Shown: piece by piece, positions 46,287-58,261 of the stretch | Layout: each line of letters starts with the position of its first letter | Position numbering within the stretch: the first letter of the stretch is position 1 | Assembly (NCBI GenBank): GCA_027924585.1 | Contig: BSBM01000442.1 | Coordinates: 2,418,001-2,482,000, forward strand | DNA from: Larix kaempferi | Lineage: Eukaryota > Streptophyta > Pinopsida > Pinales > Pinaceae | DNA length: 64,000 nt | Direction: 5' to 3' | Program-made: the position numbers and the translations under genes | The notes under the pieces: model-generated | Databases searched by the model: none | What the model was told of the DNA's origin: nothing | Seen by the model: only the letters and a program-made list of their open reading frames with translations

Positions 46287-48851
46287 ATGGCTGCATCTGT
46301 CGTTACAGCAGTGCCATTGCCAATGCAATCTTCATATTCTCAAAACCAGAAACGTTCTCACAAACCCAATGGGAAAAGAAAGATGCATTTGACCGTCAAC
46401 ATTGAATTGACGTTACGCGAGAGGAGAGTTAAGAGCTCTATAGCTACAACTGTAAAAGAATTCAGACAAAACCCTAAAGAAAACTCTCAATGGCAATACA
46501 CCAATTTCCCTTGTATTAGAGCGCAATTTAAGAGAATTTGTCTTGAAGGCCGAGTAAAGGAGGCATTGGATTTTTTATTTGATAGAAATATGCAAGGAAT
46601 TCCAGCAGACTATGATACCTATGCTTATTTACTGCAGGCCTGCGCCACTGCGAAAGCTTTAACAGAAGGCAAACAAATACATTCCCATATATTGACTAGT
46701 GGACTAAAACCAAATCAGTTTTTAGTAACCAAACTTATAAACATGTATGTTAATTGTGGCAGTTTCGAAGATGCACGCCAAGTGTTTGACAAAATATCTA
46801 AACGAAATTTGTTCTTGTGGAATGCTGTGATTAGAGGATACGCCAGTCAAGGTATGTATAATGAGGTTCTTGAACTCTATACTGAAATGCAATGTGCAGG
46901 GATGAAACCCAATAGGTTCACGTTTCCTTTAGTATTAAAGGCCTGCACCTCTAAAGTCAATCTACAGCAGGGCAAGGAAATCCATGATTGCATAAGGAAA
47001 AGTGGGTTTGAATTGGATCCTTTTGTGAGCACTGCTCTTATAACTATGTATGTTAAATGTGGACGCTTAGTTTGTGCACGGCAATTGTTTGACAAAATGA
47101 CTCAAAGAGACGTCGTCTCCTGGAATGCAATGATTGCGGGCTATGCTCAGAATGGGAATTTTGATGAGGTTTTGAAACTTTTTGATGAAATGCAGTTGGC
47201 TGGCTTAAAGCCAAATGTGATAACACAGAATGTGATGATTGCAGGGTATTCCCAGGATGGGCAGTTTGAGAAGGCTTTGGACCTTTTCCGCCAAATGCAA
47301 CAGGCTGGTGGAAAGCCAAATTTAGAAACATGGAATGCTATGATTACGGGATACGCTCAGAATGGGTATCGTGTTGATGCATTAAAAGCATTCCATCAAT
47401 TGCAACTGGCAGGTTTAAAGCCTGATTCTTTCACCTTTGCAAGTATCCTTCCAGTGATTGCCAACCTGAACGTTCTGCAACATGGTAAGCAGTTTCACAG
47501 TTACATAATCAAAGTTGGTTTTCAATCAGATGTTTTTGTTGCTAATGCCCTTTTGGATATGTATGCTAAATGCGGGAGCATCAGGAATGCAGAACAAATG
47601 TTTGACAAAATGTCTCAAAGGGATGTGGTAACATGGAATGCAATCATTGGAGGTTATGCCCAGAATGGGCATTATAATGAATCATTAAAAATCTTTATTC
47701 AAATGCAACTAGAAGGTGTGAAGCCTGATTCATTTACCGTTGCAAGTTTTCTCCCTGCATGTAGCCACATAGCAGCTCTGCAACAGGGTAAAGAGATCCA
47801 TAATTTCATTGTCAGAAACAGGTTTGATTCAAGCGTCATTGTTGCAAATGCGCTTGTAGATATGTATTCCAAATGTGGGAGTTTAAGGGACGCACATTGT
47901 GTTTTTGATAGTATACCTCAGAAAACAGTGGTATCCTGGAATGCAATTATTGCAGGGTATGGTATGCACGGTTATGGTGAGGATGCAGTCAGGCTCTTGT
48001 CTCAAATGGAACAGGAAGCCATAAAGCCCAATGACATAACCTTCATTGCAATTCTGACTGCATGTAGCCATGCAGGCCTAGTGGATGAAGGTTGGGAACA
48101 GTTTCATCGCATGAGCCAAATTCATGGAATAATACCAAGGGTTGAGCATTACACATGCATTGTTGATCTTCTTGGGCGTGCTGGACACCTGGAAGAGGCA
48201 AACGTCTTCATAGAGAAGATGCCAGTAGAACCTGATGCTGGTGTATGGGGAGCTTTGCTTGGTGCTTGCAGAATTCATAGAAATATTGAACTAGGAGAGC
48301 GAGTGGCAGGACACATTTTTGAGTTAGATCCTAAAGATGCTGGATATTATGTACTACTGTCAAACATCTATGCGGCAGCCAGCAGATGGGCAGATGCAGC
48401 AAAGGTGAGAACAATGATGACTGACAGAGGGGTGAAAAAGATGCCAGGATGTAGCTGGACTGAGGTCAAGCACAAGGTTCATGCATTTCTTATGGGAGAC
48501 CAATCTCACCCACAATCAGAGAAAATCTATTCAACATTGGAAGTTTTGATTAAGCAAATCAAGGCAGCAGGGTATGTGCCAGACACAAGCTTTGTGCTGT
48601 ATCATGTGGAGGAGCAGGAGAAGCAACACATGCTCTATAGTCACAGTGAGAAGCTCGCCATAGCTTTTGGGCTAATTAACACATGCCCTGGAACACCCAT
48701 TCAAATTACCAAGAACCTCCGTGTGTGTGGTGATTGCCACACTGCTGCTAAATTCATCTCAAATATTACTAGGCGAGAAATCATAGTAAGGGATTTGTAC
48801 CGTTTCCATCATTTCAAGGGTGGATTGTGTTCCTGTAGGGATTATTGGTAA
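46287..48851 (+). CDS. Pentatricopeptide-repeat protein, PLS class with E and DYW domains
   Basis: Predicted organellar RNA-editing factor of 854 residues, intronless. The first 60 or so residues are basic and Ser/Thr-rich, fitting a plastid or mitochondrial transit peptide. PPR motifs of mixed length (P, L, S) run from about residue 85 to 650, with repeated signatures such as VVSWNAMIAGYAQNG and DMYAKCGS; these bind RNA one base per motif. The E/E+ region follows (about 650-720), then the DYW cytidine deaminase: PG box (MPGCSW, about 719), HSE at 786-788 (catalytic Glu788), zinc ligands C814 and C817 (CGDC), and the exact C-terminal DYW. All deaminase residues are intact, so it should convert C to U by itself. 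The target site and the organelle cannot be read directly. This is the one clearly functional host gene in the window. Confidence 0.95.
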   Translation: MAASVVTAVPLPMQSSYSQNQKRSHKPNGKRKMHLTVNIELTLRERRVKSSIATTVKEFRQNPKENSQWQYTNFPCIRAQFKRICLEGRVKEALDFLFDRNMQGIPADYDTYAYLLQACATAKALTEGKQIHSHILTSGLKPNQFLVTKLINMYVNCGSFEDARQVFDKISKRNLFLWNAVIRGYASQGMYNEVLELYTEMQCAGMKPNRFTFPLVLKACTSKVNLQQGKEIHDCIRKSGFELDPFVSTALITMYVKCGRLVCARQLFDKMTQRDVVSWNAMIAGYAQNGNFDEVLKLFDEMQLAGLKPNVITQNVMIAGYSQDGQFEKALDLFRQMQQAGGKPNLETWNAMITGYAQNGYRVDALKAFHQLQLAGLKPDSFTFASILPVIANLNVLQHGKQFHSYIIKVGFQSDVFVANALLDMYAKCGSIRNAEQMFDKMSQRDVVTWNAIIGGYAQNGHYNESLKIFIQMQLEGVKPDSFTVASFLPACSHIAALQQGKEIHNFIVRNRFDSSVIVANALVDMYSKCGSLRDAHCVFDSIPQKTVVSWNAIIAGYGMHGYGEDAVRLLSQMEQEAIKPNDITFIAILTACSHAGLVDEGWEQFHRMSQIHGIIPRVEHYTCIVDLLGRAGHLEEANVFIEKMPVEPDAGVWGALLGACRIHRNIELGERVAGHIFELDPKDAGYYVLLSNIYAAASRWADAAKVRTMMTDRGVKKMPGCSWTEVKHKVHAFLMGDQSHPQSEKIYSTLEVLIKQIKAAGYVPDTSFVLYHVEEQEKQHMLYSHSEKLAIAFGLINTCPGTPIQITKNLRVCGDCHTAAKFISNITRREIIVRDLYRFHHFKGGLCSCRDYW

Positions 48852-50249
48852 TGCAAAGTGAAGGAGGCAACAAACATGGGCTTGTTTATCCGTAAAATTG
48901 TGCATTTTCTTGGCTTTGCTTAATTAGCCATGGTGGCAAAGATTGGTTCCTGGCCTTACAGGATGGCAAAGATTGGTTCCTGGCCTTACAATATGTTCTT
49001 TACACATTTCTGGCTTTGGGCTCATGGTCAACAATGTTGACAAACCCCCAAAATTGATCAAAATATTTTGAATTGGTAATATTGCAGCAGCATGGCGGCT
49101 CTCAGGCTTCTTGTGATCTATTCACATTCGCTACTTATCCAAATCATCTTGATGAGTTGCTGTGGTGTTCAGAGGCTCAGCATTTTCCTTATTTCTCAAT
49201 TATTCTCAGCCTTGGATCTAACTTCGCCACATCCAATTTATCTTCTTTGCTGTTATTTTTTTCTTGTCCTTTTTTGTTTGAGCCGGTTTTATTGTGTTTT
49301 GGTTCTATAATTTCTCCTTTTTGGCCAACATGGCTAGTATGTACTTCTAAACTGCAGTGTTTGGAAATCCAAGGTACTGTATTTTGAAAATGCAAGTAAT
49401 AAAGATTAGCAAACCCATTTCTTGCATAAGACCTGCCAAATTAATAGCGATTTGCGTGATCTCATAAGATAATGTTGTAAAACATAGATATGCGAATAGG
49501 TAGATTGTAAGAAATGGATCATAGTTTTAACGAGTGAAAGCATCATTAAACATTGTTGTCTTCACGCAGGGTACCTTTGGTGAGCTTGGATTGTTGTGTT
49601 TTCAGATTTATCCCTAATTCCAGGAGGACCTCCATTGGAAAGAATACGAGTGTTTTTGCTCATGGGTTCACAAGAGGCTCCGACCACCAATAAATATGAC
49701 TTCTCATTTACTAGGATAGATGTGTGAGTCAATATCATAGTTGGTAGTGAACAGTGGCTTGTTGGGTTGGTGAAAGCGGGTAGCTAATATAGCCCCCACT
49801 AGAGTTCAAGTCTAACAAGTGATATGCTAGTGCTTGTGTTCATGCTTGTAGATGTGCACTAGCGCACACAACAGTTTTTTGAGGCCAGGTGTGAATCCTA
49901 AGCAGATTTGGTGGAATAGATACTCTCATGGTTACTTAGCCAAAGCTAATTGGATTAAATGGTGTTAATGGTTCCTCTATAATACTAAATCTAGGCACGT
50001 TAGCCCGATCTCGATAAGAGTAAGTCAATTGAAAAAATATGATGGTCAGCCAAAGAGAGCATCACTCAATAAACATATAAGGATTTAGTAAGAGAAGATG
50101 GCCATCGATAGATTAACCACCAATCTCTACTTAATGAGATAAGAAGGATCCAATCACATGTGGTTATTAATGTTTTATTATCAAGGGATGTCTTGCAGCA
50201 AATGAATAATTGGCTTCCATGTATCACTCAAATTCGAACTGTCTTCTCC
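48852..50249. other. 3' flank of the PPR gene and intergenic DNA
   Basis: A 26-base sequence is repeated in tandem at 48935-48960 and 48965-48990 (GGCAAAGATTGGTTCCTGG...), probably within the 3' untranslated region. Beyond it no gene is recognised. Confidence 0.5.
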
Positions 50250-51290
50250 ATTTTTATTTTTGCAATTTTTGCAATTTCCATTGATTCGTTGATCTTTCTT
50301 TAAGTATACTGATCTGCCTTGGCAACGAGTTAAGTGTTTTCAGGGTAGATATGGTGACCAATGCTATCATAGTATTTGGCAAGAACTAATCTTTGTGTTT
50401 TGTTGTCTCTGATGTCAATATTAAATTCTTTGATTCTAATATGAAATACTCATCAATCTTATTGATATAGAGTTTACCACAAGAACGCAATATGACTGAA
50501 ACTCCTTTATGTTTCCCGAGGTGTAATGGGTTCTTTGTTGAGTCTACCATACCTTTGGTGGTATTAGAGGGACAAAATGCGTCTCTTATGTTTCCTTTCT
50601 TCAATATTCCTGCAATATTATGTGTCCCCTTGATGTAGGGTAGGATTATTTATATTCCTCCTTCATCTTGTCATCTCAAGCTTGGTTAAACATTCTTTCA
50701 TCATACCTATCTCTTTTGAAAGCCTTCTCTAAGTGTTCCTTTTCCTATGCCAAGTGGTATTTATTAGAGATACAAATAGCAAGATTTGTCAAGGTGTTGA
50801 TAACATCAATTTTTGCATTAGATAGTGATGTGACTCTACGTGTAAGTATCTATCTGCGTGCATTTTCTTTTTTTAACCTCAATGCTCAAGGGAACCATTG
50901 TCTTTCTTGGTGATGATCATATCTAGGGAATGTATGTTTATCTTTTATTCCACCTCCACTGTAAACTTAATATTCTTGTTTTGGTCATTTAAATGCACAA
51001 AGGACTAGTTTAGGCATTCCTTCCCATAAGGCTGGTGTATGTTTGTGTTATCTACAAACCATTTCCATGTTTATGGATTTAATGGGAAGGAGTTTAAAGC
51101 TTGTCTTTCAAAGTTCTCCATGTATAAAATGGCAATGATAGAGGATAATGGAGATGTCATCACTTGTCCCTCAATTTGTTCATATGGATAGTCTCGGATG
51201 TTGAAATAGGTGGATTTTAGGCAAAACCTTACTAAGTATTGTCTCACCATCTTTCAAATTTCCAATAAGCGTTTTGGCTTCATGTTGAAC
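50250..51290 (-). pseudogene. Penelope-like retroelement relic: reverse transcriptase and GIY-YIG endonuclease
   Basis: On the minus strand the reverse transcriptase core of Penelope-like elements is readable: STYFNIRDYPYEQ, EGQVMTSPLSSIIAILYMENFE, then WFVDNTNI in place of the usual YVDDTF, FTVEVE, and SLDMIITKKDNGSL, followed after a frameshift by HADRYLHVESHHY. About 250 bp later comes the endonuclease: HKGVSVILRSCGKLYIN (normally GVY...CGK.YIG), then after a shift DIRDNKTQR, YDSIGHHI and a final RKIN-SMEI tail. Stops and frameshifts are frequent and the catalytic YVDD is degenerate, so it is long dead. The 5' part is missing beyond about 51290. Such elements in conifers have been reported as the Dryad group; assignment to Dryad is inference. 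Confidence 0.85.
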
Positions 51291-53086
51291 TTTGGTTGTC
51301 ATTGATGTCAACTGATGACAAAGAGGATTCAGTATCCTTGTGTCAGTTTGCAGAAGTATATGAAAGCAAGTTTGAAGAAATATTTGAAAGCCACTTTGAA
51401 GAAGTATATGTAATCTAGTTTGAAGAAGTACATAAGAAGTACATCCAGACTGCAGAAGAACATCCAGTTTGAAGAAGTACACAAGGTACATGTGCAAGTC
51501 CTAAGTCCACCTAGTCATACTACTTCAAGGTAAAGTCAAAAGAGTTGGTTGGACAAGGTTCAGGAGTGTGCAAGAAGTTTGGGAGCAAGAAGCGGTTGGA
51601 CAAATATACAAGTCTCGGAAGTGCGCAAGACCCACCAATCAGTAGAAGTATACAAGTAGTCGAAGCGCACAAGAGTACCGAAAAAAGTGGCAGTCGAACA
51701 AGTCAATTACGTAAGACTCACAAGTGATGATACTTCAAGGGCGCAAGTCCCACAATGCGATGGACCAAGTATGCACAAGTCCCACAATGTGTAATACCTC
51801 AATGGCACAGAACATGACAAGTGGCGGAAGCGTGAAGTAAGCGGAATCATGAAGTAAGGAAGAAGAGACGCTACGACCAACTTGTGGACATACCATCTGC
51901 GCAGGACGAGTATAAATAAGAAGTTGAGTTGGAGAGTTGAAGTATGCTTGTAAGCTTGAAGCTGGAAGATATAGATTTGACAAGCTTCTAATTCTCGGGG
52001 CATCAAGGGCTTGTGGAACCGAAACAATATGATTTAGCAGAGAGCCAAGTGCGCACGAACATAAGAACATAATTGTTGATGGTGCACAGGATGATGTAGT
52101 TTATCTGTGACCGTTGTGCGAAGTTAGAAATGCAGGACTACAGACGATGTGCAAGTACATAAGAACAGAATGACAGTATCACATACAGTATGTAGAAAGT
52201 CACAGATGATCTAGAGTAGATGCGCGATGACATACTTAAAGCACAACTAGTGATGCGCGAAATGAAGTAGTTTATCTATGACAGTTGCGCGAAGATAGAG
52301 ATGTAGCACAACATAAGACACACAATATGATGGGGGTTATCTGAGATATGTACGTAAGAACAGAATGACAGTATCGCAGATAGTACACAGAAAGTTGCAG
52401 ATGATCTAAGACAGATGCACCAAGACAAAAGTGAAGCAAAGCAGAAGGTGCACAGTTTGATCTTATACAGATGCGCGAATTCAGAATAGCAGCACATCAG
52501 AAGATGCGCAAAATCACTTGAGTTTGCTGATGTACATAACCATAACGACATACTGAACCCGAGTGCATATTGCAGAATGTTGTGTAGTATGAAGTCAGGT
52601 GAAGTATGTGATATAGTTCAACAATAGCAAGATTACAACATACATAAGGTGCGCACAACAGAATGAACAACAAATAATTTGAAGAGTGTGCGGATCAGTA
52701 GAACATCACAGTAATTTCTTCTACAGTCATACAAGGGCAATAGGACAGGGCAAGGAGCAGGGGGTCAGTGCCTCCTTCAAGTTGAAGCTGGTAAATCAGG
52801 GAATTGGTGCTTCCTTCAGGTCAATGCTTGTAAAACCAGGGGGTCGGTGCCTTCTTCTAGTTGGTGTTGGAGAACTTCGGAAGTTGGTGCTTCCATGAAT
52901 GTAATCTTTATATTATAAGAGAGAATTTCGTGGTTTTCACCCATTTGAGTTTCCACGTAAAAATATGTGTTCTGTGTATCGCGCATATGTGGGTGAATGT
53001 TAATGTTTATGTGGATGCATAATTAAGTTCTAGTTTAATATGATAGAAGTTAAAAATTGTTCACAACAGTCTTCTAAAGGATAGTG
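51291..53086. other. Intergenic DNA with short tandem motifs and a possible LTR remnant
   Basis: 51345-51490 holds a loose tandem motif, TTTGAAGAAGTA, at irregular spacing. 52100-52500 repeats phrases like GATGCGCGA and ACAGTATCRCA. At 52720-52980 repeated GGTGCTTCCTTC blocks precede a passage with GTGGTTTTCACCC and TTTCCACGTAAA, resembling the 3' part of copia LTRs. No matching second LTR is in the window. No gene is recognised. Confidence 0.4.
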
Positions 53087-53215
53087 ATAGAGGATTTTTG
53101 TGAATTCCTTCATACGTTCTTAGAAGTTTATCTGGATAACTGGATGGTTTACAGTTTGCTCAAAGACTATGTTGCTCTCCTTCGGCTCATGTTGGATCAT
53201 TGCAGATAGATGGGG
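53087..53215 (+). pseudogene. Gypsy reverse transcriptase relic, left part
   Basis: Readable as FLHTFLEVYLDNWMVYSLLKD (degenerate YLDDW box) and LLRLMLDHCR, with a TAG. It is cut by the copia element and continues without loss at 58267. Reading across the insertion gives MGISL...RKCIFCIPFGNLLGHI. Confidence 0.8.
53211..53215. repeat. Target-site duplication of copia element 1, left copy
   Basis: TGGGG, repeated immediately after the other LTR at 58262-58266. Confidence 0.85.
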
Positions 53216-53708
53216 TGTTAGAAAAACAGGATCGCAGAGCAATAACAATAAACAGAAATACAAATATAATCACATACACATTACAAGAGAGACACAGATA
53301 TATCGTGGTTCACCCCAACTTGGGCTACGTCCACACTGAAGTTGCCAATCCTTATTATTATTCCGTCCAACAAAGTGAAGGGATACAACCTGCAACACAA
53401 CCACTGCACTTCCTCTTCACTGTCTCACAGTCTCTCTTCCTGATCTTAGAGATCTTTACAATGCATAAAACCTAATACATCATTAACCCTAGCCGTATTA
53501 CAATGTCTTTCTTTTATAAGGGAAATACAATGGGAAAATACCACAGGTTACCCAAAACCATGGGCCCGAAAACTAGTGGAAAAAACAACCCCAAAAATTT
53601 TCCCCCGGACCCCCTGGGGATTGTGCCGGGATCATAACCAAACCTGGGGTACGGACATAGCTGAATAATAATATCTCTGAATCTGGACATCAGGCTCCAC
53701 AACCAACA
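53216..53708 (-). mobile_element. Copia element 1, 3' LTR
   Basis: 493 bp, bounded by TGTTA and ...CAACA on the plus strand, matching 57746-58261. It differs from the partner LTR by substitutions and a few indels, so the insertion is not recent. On the minus strand the TATAAAAG-like stretch (near 53512-53520) may be the promoter element. Confidence 0.9.
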
Positions 53709-53709
53709 A

Positions 53710-53722
53710 TCTCCCACTTGGA
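53710..53722 (-). other. Polypurine tract of copia element 1
   Basis: On the minus strand AAGTGGGAGAT ends directly at the 3' LTR, the form typical of plant copia elements. Confidence 0.8.
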
Positions 53723-53793
53723 GACTGATCACAACAACTCCACCGCTGCTGCACTTACTGGACTTGGACTTGGAAACTTTCTCCTCTTCACCT

Positions 53794-56700
53794 TCATGCT
53801 AGAAGGCCAACTGAAACCGAGCAGGAAATCAGTTTCTCTCTGGCCACTACCTTTGTGAACATGTCTGCAGGATTCTGGCTAGTGTATATCTTTTCCAACT
53901 TCAACAGTTCATCTTCCAGAACAGAGCGTATGAAATGGTACTTGAGCTGTATATGTTTAGTCCTGGAATGGAATGCTGAGTTCTTTGCAAGATGAATGGC
54001 ACTCTGGCTGTCACTGTACAACCTACTATCCTTCTGATTCTTACCCAATTCCTCCATAAACCTCTGCAACCAAATCATCTCTTTACTAGCCTCTGTAACA
54101 ACAACATACTCTGCTTCCGTTGTTGAAAGTGCAACAACCTTCTGCAGTTTCAAAATCCAACTTACTGCTGTTCCACCTACAGTAAACACATACCCTGTGG
54201 TGCTCCTCCTGCTATCCTTATCACCTGCCATATCTGCATCAACATATCCCTGTAGAACAATGTCTGAACCTCCAAAACATAATGCCTGAGTGGTAGTACC
54301 TCTCAAATACCTGAGAATCCACTGTACTGCCTTCCAATGTTCTTTTCCTGGATTGTTCATATATCTACTCACAACTCTCACTGCTTGTGCAATATTTGGT
54401 CTTGTGCACACCATGGAATACATCAAGCTGCCAACTGCTGATTGATAGGGAATCTTGGACATGTAATCTGTCTCTTCCTGTGCCTTGGGACACATTTCCT
54501 TACTTAGATTGGAATGGCTGGCCAAAGATGTACTTACTGGTTTTGCATTCTGCATTCTGAACCTCTCCAACACCTTTTGTATGTACTCACTCTGAGACAA
54601 TGTCAATTTGCGATTTTTCTTGTCTCTCATTATTCTCATACCAAGGATTTCCTTTGCAGCACCCAAATCCTTCATCTCAAATGAATTAGCTAGCTTCCTT
54701 TTGAATACATTTATATCCTGCATGTTAGACCTTGCAATAAGCATGTCATCCGCATACAATAACAAGATAATATATCTTTCATTGTCTAGCTTCTTGAAAT
54801 AAACACAATGGTCAAAATGACATCTACTATAACCTTATTCTGTCATAAACCTGTCAAATTTTAGATACCATTGCCTTGGGGTTTGCTTCAAGCCATACAA
54901 GCTCTTTTTCAACCTGCACACCAAATTCTCCTTCCCTTTGACCTCATACCCTTGTGGCTGTTGCATATATATCTCTTCCTCCAAATCCCCATGGAGAAAA
55001 GCTGTTTTTACATCTAACTATTCAAGATGCAAATCTTCTACCGCCACTAGACTTAAGATAGTCCTAATTGAAGTCATCTTAACAACAGGAGAGAATATTT
55101 CATCAAAATCTATACCTTTCTTCTATACAAACCCCTTTACAACAAGTCTCACCTTGTACCTCTTCTTACCTCCTTCTTCTTCCTTCAACCTGTAAATCCA
55201 TTTGTTCTGCAATGCTCTTTTACCAGCAGGCAAGTGAACCAGATCCCAAGTCTGGTTTCCTACCAATGAGTCCATCTCCTCATTCATGCCTTGCTCCCAC
55301 TTCTTTCTAGTTTCCACCTGCATTGCTTCTTCATAACATTCTGGTTCACCAACATCAGTCATCAACAAATAATACATTGAAGGAGAGTATCGTTCAGGGA
55401 GTCTACTTAACCTAGTAGATCTTCTTGCAGTTGCAGGAGTTTTAGGCACTTGCTGTTGTTCTTGATTTTCTGGCACCTTTGGAACTTCATTTTCTGTAAT
55501 TTCATCAAGTATTGTGTACTCTATGTTTTTCTTTTCATGTTTCTTTCCCTGCAACTGATCTTTATACATGACATTTTCATTAAATATAACATCTCTACTT
55601 CTAATGATTTTGTGATTTTCATAATCCCATAAACAATAACCAAAATCATCAACCCCATATCCAATAAAGGTACATTTCTTGGATTTAGCTTCAAGCTTTG
55701 TTCTATTTTTTTATCAATATGGACAAATCCTTCACAACCAAACGTTCTCAGAAATGAGTAGTTTACCTTTTTATCTGTCCATGCCTCCTCTGGAATACCA
55801 CTATCCAAAGCATTTGAAGGTCCTCTGTTTATTAAATAAACAACAGTTTTACAGCATCCGCCCAAAACTGTAAGGGCAACCCTGCATGCAGTCTCATACA
55901 CCTTGCACGCTCCATGATCGTTTTGTTCATCATTTCTGACACACCATTTTCTTGTGGTGTTCTTGGGACTGTCTTCTCTCTACGAATCCCATGGTATGAA
56001 CTGTAACTATCAAACTCCTTGCCGCAGTACTCACCTCCATTATTAGATCTGAGACTCTTCAACCTTTTTCCTGTCTCATTCTCAACCAAAGCTTTTCACT
56101 TCTTAAAAGTAGCAAACACATCAGATTTATGTCTAATGCAATAAACCCAAGTTTTCCTAGTTGCATCATCAATAAATGTAACATAATAATGAGAGCCACC
56201 AAGAGATTGTACCTGAGCCGGTCCCCATACATCTGTATGCACAAGCTCTAACTTTTTATTCTTTTTCTGTTTCCCAACCCTGAGAAATATGACTCTCTTT
56301 TGTTTTCCATAAACACAGTTTTCATAGAATTCCAAACTTACCTGCTTCAAATCTGGCAGCAATTTCCTTGAGTGGAGAATCTGCATCCCCTTCTCACTCA
56401 TGTGGCCAAGCCTATGATGCCACAATGTTGTATCTGTTCCTGTGGAAGCTAAAGAGATAGAATGGTCAGTATTGTGAGGACATAAATACAACGTACCTAC
56501 CCTGTCGCATTTTGCTATCACCATTGATCCTTCAGTGATCTTCCACCACTTTTCTCCAAATGTAGATAGATAGACGCCATCTCCCAACTGTCCTGTTGAG
56601 ATTAGATTTCTTTTCATAGAAGGAATATGCCTAACATCTTTCAACAACCAATCAGTTCCATTTTTAACTTTTATTCATACCTTACCCATTCCAACAATTT

Positions 56701-57670
56701 TACATGGCTCATCATCACCCAATAAAACATGTCCAAAATCGCTTGGAACATAATCATGAAAGTATTTCCTATGGGGTGTATCATGAAATGAAGCCCCTGA
56801 ATCTACTACCCAATAATCACTATTATTATCTAATGCAAGAATCAAAGCATCTTGTAACACATCACCTGCTACATTCGCTTCCTGGATAGTTTCCTTCTGT
56901 GCATCTCCTTTCTTTTTTAGAGATCTGCAGTCTTTCTTCAGATGCTCTTTTTTTCCACAGTTCCAGCACTCTATTTTTCCCAGTCTGGACTTAGATCTAC
57001 CCATTTTAGACTTGCCATGATTACCTTGGCTCTTTTCTCTCTCCTTTTGTCTTCCCCTACTCTCCATGGTCAACGCATTACCTGATGTCTCACATGTGCT
57101 TTTTCTTCGCATTTCCTCGCTAAGAATAACATCAATAACAAAATCAAATTTCAGGGTGTTTGAACTAGAGACATAGTTACTTACAGCCATGACCAAGCTA
57201 TTACAACTTTCTGACAATGAACACTAGATTAGAAGAGCCCTAATCTCATCATAGAAGTTCACACTTATAGAACTTAGTTGATTTGTAACCGTATTAAACT
57301 CATTTAAATGATCAGTAACAGATCCACCTTCAGACATCATCATATTAAATAAATGCTTCATTAGAAATACGTTGTTGGAGGCCGAGGGTTTTTCATACAG
57401 CTTACCCAGTGCACTCATCAAACCCTCTGTTATCCTTTCTTTTGAGATATTGAAAGCCACCGACAAAGCCATGCTCAGCCGTATTGTTCCCAGAGCCTTT
57501 ATGTCAAGAACCTCCCATTCTTCGTCCTTCATAGCTACCAACTGTTTTGTTTTTCCTCCCAACGGTAGGAATAGATCCTTCTAGTATATATAGTCCTCCA
57601 TTTGCATCTTCCATAAGTGGAAGTTTTGGCCGTTAAACTTCTCGACCTCAAAATTTCCTTCTTCCGCCAT
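53794..57670 (-). pseudogene. Copia element 1 gag-pol polyprotein, decayed
   Basis: Order gag, protease, integrase, reverse transcriptase, RNase H, as in Ty1/copia. The start is MAEEGNFEVEKFNG (ATG at 57668-57670). Visible are a zinc knuckle (CWNCGKKEHLKKDC), protease VDSGASFH, integrase zinc finger and core (HTDVWGP, ENGVSEMMN; the second acidic block reads RSNNGGEY, so the catalytic Asp is changed), reverse transcriptase LLYADDML, and RNase H (VDADMAGD, STTEAEYV, YSDSQSA). It ends at 53794-53796. Several nonsense codons and at least two frameshifts break it, for example stops at 57581, 57224, 56675 and 56096. The domain order and LKDLGAAKEILG-type motifs fit the Tork lineage; that assignment is moderate. 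Confidence 0.9.
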
Positions 57671-57729
57671 TGCTCCCACTCGAACCAGAAACCCTAGCTT
57701 CCTGCGGGTTTATCTGCCAAATAGACCTT

Positions 57730-57745
57730 TGGCTCTGATAACAAT
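57730..57745 (-). other. Primer binding site of copia element 1
   Basis: On the minus strand TTATCAGAGCC follows the 5' LTR after a few bases, one change from the canonical initiator-Met tRNA match TGGTATCAGAGC. Confidence 0.75.
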
Positions 57746-58261
57746 TGTTAGAAAAACAGGATCGCAGAGCAATAACAATAAACATAAATGCAAATATAAT
57801 CACACACACATTACAAGAGAGACACAGATATATCATGGTTCACCCCAACTTGGGCTATGTCCACACTGAAGTTGTCAGTCATTATTATTATTTCGTCCAA
57901 CAAAGTGAAGGGATACAACCTGCAGCACAACCGCTGCACTTCCTCTTCACTGATCTCAGAGATCTTTACAATGCATAAAACCTAATACATCATTAACTCT
58001 AGTCGTATTACAATGTCTTTCTTTTATAAGGGAAATACAATGGGAAAATACCACGGGTTACCCAAAACCATGGTCTCAAAAACTGGTGGCGAAAACAACC
58101 CCAAAAATTTTCCTCGAAGGCGTTGCCCCCAAACCCCCTTTCTCAGGGGTGCTGCCCCCAGACCCCCTGGGGATCATGCCAGGATCATAACCAAACCTGG
58201 GGTACGGACACGGCTGAATAATAATATCTCTGAATTTGGAGATCAGGCTCCACAACTAACA
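57746..58261 (-). mobile_element. Copia element 1, 5' LTR
   Basis: 516 bp, TGTTA...TAACA on the plus strand. It carries an extra GC-rich stretch (about 58108-58160) absent from the 3' LTR, and the 3' LTR has an extra CT-rich stretch absent here. It is followed by the TGGGG target duplication. Confidence 0.9.

Noticed and set aside
52690-53040. Solo copia LTR
   Set aside because: Resembles the 3' part of copia LTRs, but no start, no partner LTR and no target duplication could be found. Kept only as a possibility in the gap entry.
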